A stretch of 58,501 nucleotides of DNA, taken from an uncultured Lachnospiraceae bacterium. Its GTDB lineage: Bacteria; Bacillota; Clostridia; Lachnospirales; Lachnospiraceae. The stretch is taken from contig CASCWU010000009.1 of assembly GCA_949155905.1 (NCBI GenBank), positions 1 through 58,501 of the forward strand, in the 5' to 3' direction. The notes below the pieces were generated by a model. It was not told the DNA's origin and did no database searches. It saw only the letters and a list, made by a program, of their open reading frames with translations. Shown piece by piece: positions 57,987 to 58,501 of the stretch (its first letter is position 1; every line of letters begins with the position of its first letter). Made by a program: the position numbers and the translations under genes.

Positions 57987-58342
57987 AAATAAAATCCTTT
58001 CTCTTGTTTTCTTTCCTCATAGTCCCTTCGCTGATATTCTTTGATATTCCGGCAGAGACGCCGGATTCGTTTTATTTCCAAATCCAATACCTCCTGTCCC
58101 AATGCCGTGATTTGGTAAAGCTTGCGCTTTTCCTCCTCACGGATAAACTGGATCAATCCGTCCCGTTCCATTTTGGAGAGGCTTCCGTAAAGTGTGCCGG
58201 GGCTGATACGGACAGCGCCGCCGGTCAACTCCTCTACCTGCTGGACGATCCGGTAGCCGTGTGCTTCCTCTTGCAAACACAAAAGAATATAGAAGCCGGT
58301 TTCTGTCATCGGCACATAAACTTTTTTGATATGGGAATTCAA
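57983..58342 (-). CDS. PadR-family transcriptional regulator
   Basis: A 119-residue winged-helix regulator. MTETGFYILLCLQEEAHGYRI and RISPGTLYGSLSKMERDGLIQ are the PadR DNA-binding core, and EEKRKLYQITALGQEVL forms the wing. The start is taken as TTG 58342, with GAGGTGA just upstream; ATG 58309 is an alternative without a good ribosome site. It is translationally coupled to the DUF2812 gene. A palindromic operator sits on its promoter. Confidence 0.9.
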   Translation of the reverse strand: MNSHIKKVYVPMTETGFYILLCLQEEAHGYRIVQQVEELTGGAVRISPGTLYGSLSKMERDGLIQFIREEEKRKLYQITALGQEVLDLEIKRIRRLCRNIKEYQRRDYEERKQEKGFYL

Positions 58343-58369
58343 AGCATCACCTCACCTATCTATCGTATC

Positions 58370-58424
58370 TCGATGTATCGCACTTCGATATATCGAGTGT
58401 AGCATGGAGAGAAGGATTTGTCAA
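58370..58424 (-). promoter_or_regulatory. Promoter and operator of the padR-DUF2812 pair
   Basis: On the minus strand, TTGACA (58419-58424), 17 bp, then TACACT (58396-58401). The perfect palindrome TCGATATATCGA (58385-58396) abuts the -10 box, and a near copy TCGATGTATCG lies at 58370-58380. Autorepression by PadR is likely. Confidence 0.72.
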
Positions 58425-58501
58425 GAAAAGAAAACGCTGCCGGGTATTTTCTATAAACCATTTATGATAATGTCTTAATAAACCACACAGGAAAATGTCT
58501 C
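58425..58501. other. Right-edge non-coding sequence
   Basis: No gene is supported. GATAATGTC (58466-58474) and GAAAATGTC (58491-58499) are near-identical direct repeats 25 bp apart, possibly the end of a mobile element beyond the window. Confidence 0.3.

Overview
The window looks like a chromosomal segment of a spore-forming Clostridium-type Firmicute, most likely Lachnospiraceae. The evidence is the nadK-argR-recN-spoIVB-spo0A sporulation locus, strong AGGAGG ribosome binding sites, a fused SecDF, class II (Firmicute) GalT, large Big_2 surface proteins and several LplA-like solute-binding lipoproteins. No rRNA, tRNA, CRISPR array or intact transposase was seen. Family assignments come from reading motifs; no database search was run. 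Layout: 1-10958 holds the 3' end of nadK, argR, yebC, a lone LytTR response regulator (minus strand), a giant secreted Big_2 repeat protein, recN, spoIVB and spo0A. spo0A has a recognisable 0A box and a structured leader. The yebC/LytTR/Big_2 block sits between argR and recN, which are usually neighbours. 10987-20240 carries a BlaI-type repressor with two perfect operators in its promoter, an M56 (BlaR1-like) membrane metalloprotease without a penicillin-binding domain, an M16 peptidase, D-lactate dehydrogenase, a small amidase-domain protein, and two tandem MATE exporters separated by a palindromic repeat element. 20447-28423 carries a PadR regulator with a DUF1700/DUF4097-like envelope protein, an XRE-type regulator overlapping a small unknown gene, then purE-purM-purN-purD and an AraC-type regulator. 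28529-39792 is a glycan and pentose region: lacZ, GH51 arabinofuranosidase, an FGGY (ribulokinase-like) kinase, araD, about 1.8 kb of decayed genes (ABC permease, solute-binding protein, TnpB) and a GH20 hexosaminidase. 39807-47952 has secDF, a mutY with an unusual N-terminal extension, and two tandem paralogous solute-binding lipoproteins with no permease beside them. 48048-58501 has a carbon-nitrogen hydrolase, an SSB-like protein, an immunity-like protein, a GalR-type repressor with galK-galE-galT behind phased operators, a frameshifted membrane AraC-type regulator, and a PadR/DUF2812 pair. How the parts fit: arabinofuranosidase, kinase and AraD form most of an arabinose-oligosaccharide route, but L-arabinose isomerase is absent and the adjacent transporter is in ruins. 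LacZ would release galactose, which the galKET operon feeds into the Leloir pathway. The most notable non-coding features are the repressor operators (BlaI-type, GalR-type, PadR-type), the spo0A leader, the palindromic element between the MATE genes, and hairpin-rich leaders ahead of the M16 peptidase and the first solute-binding protein.
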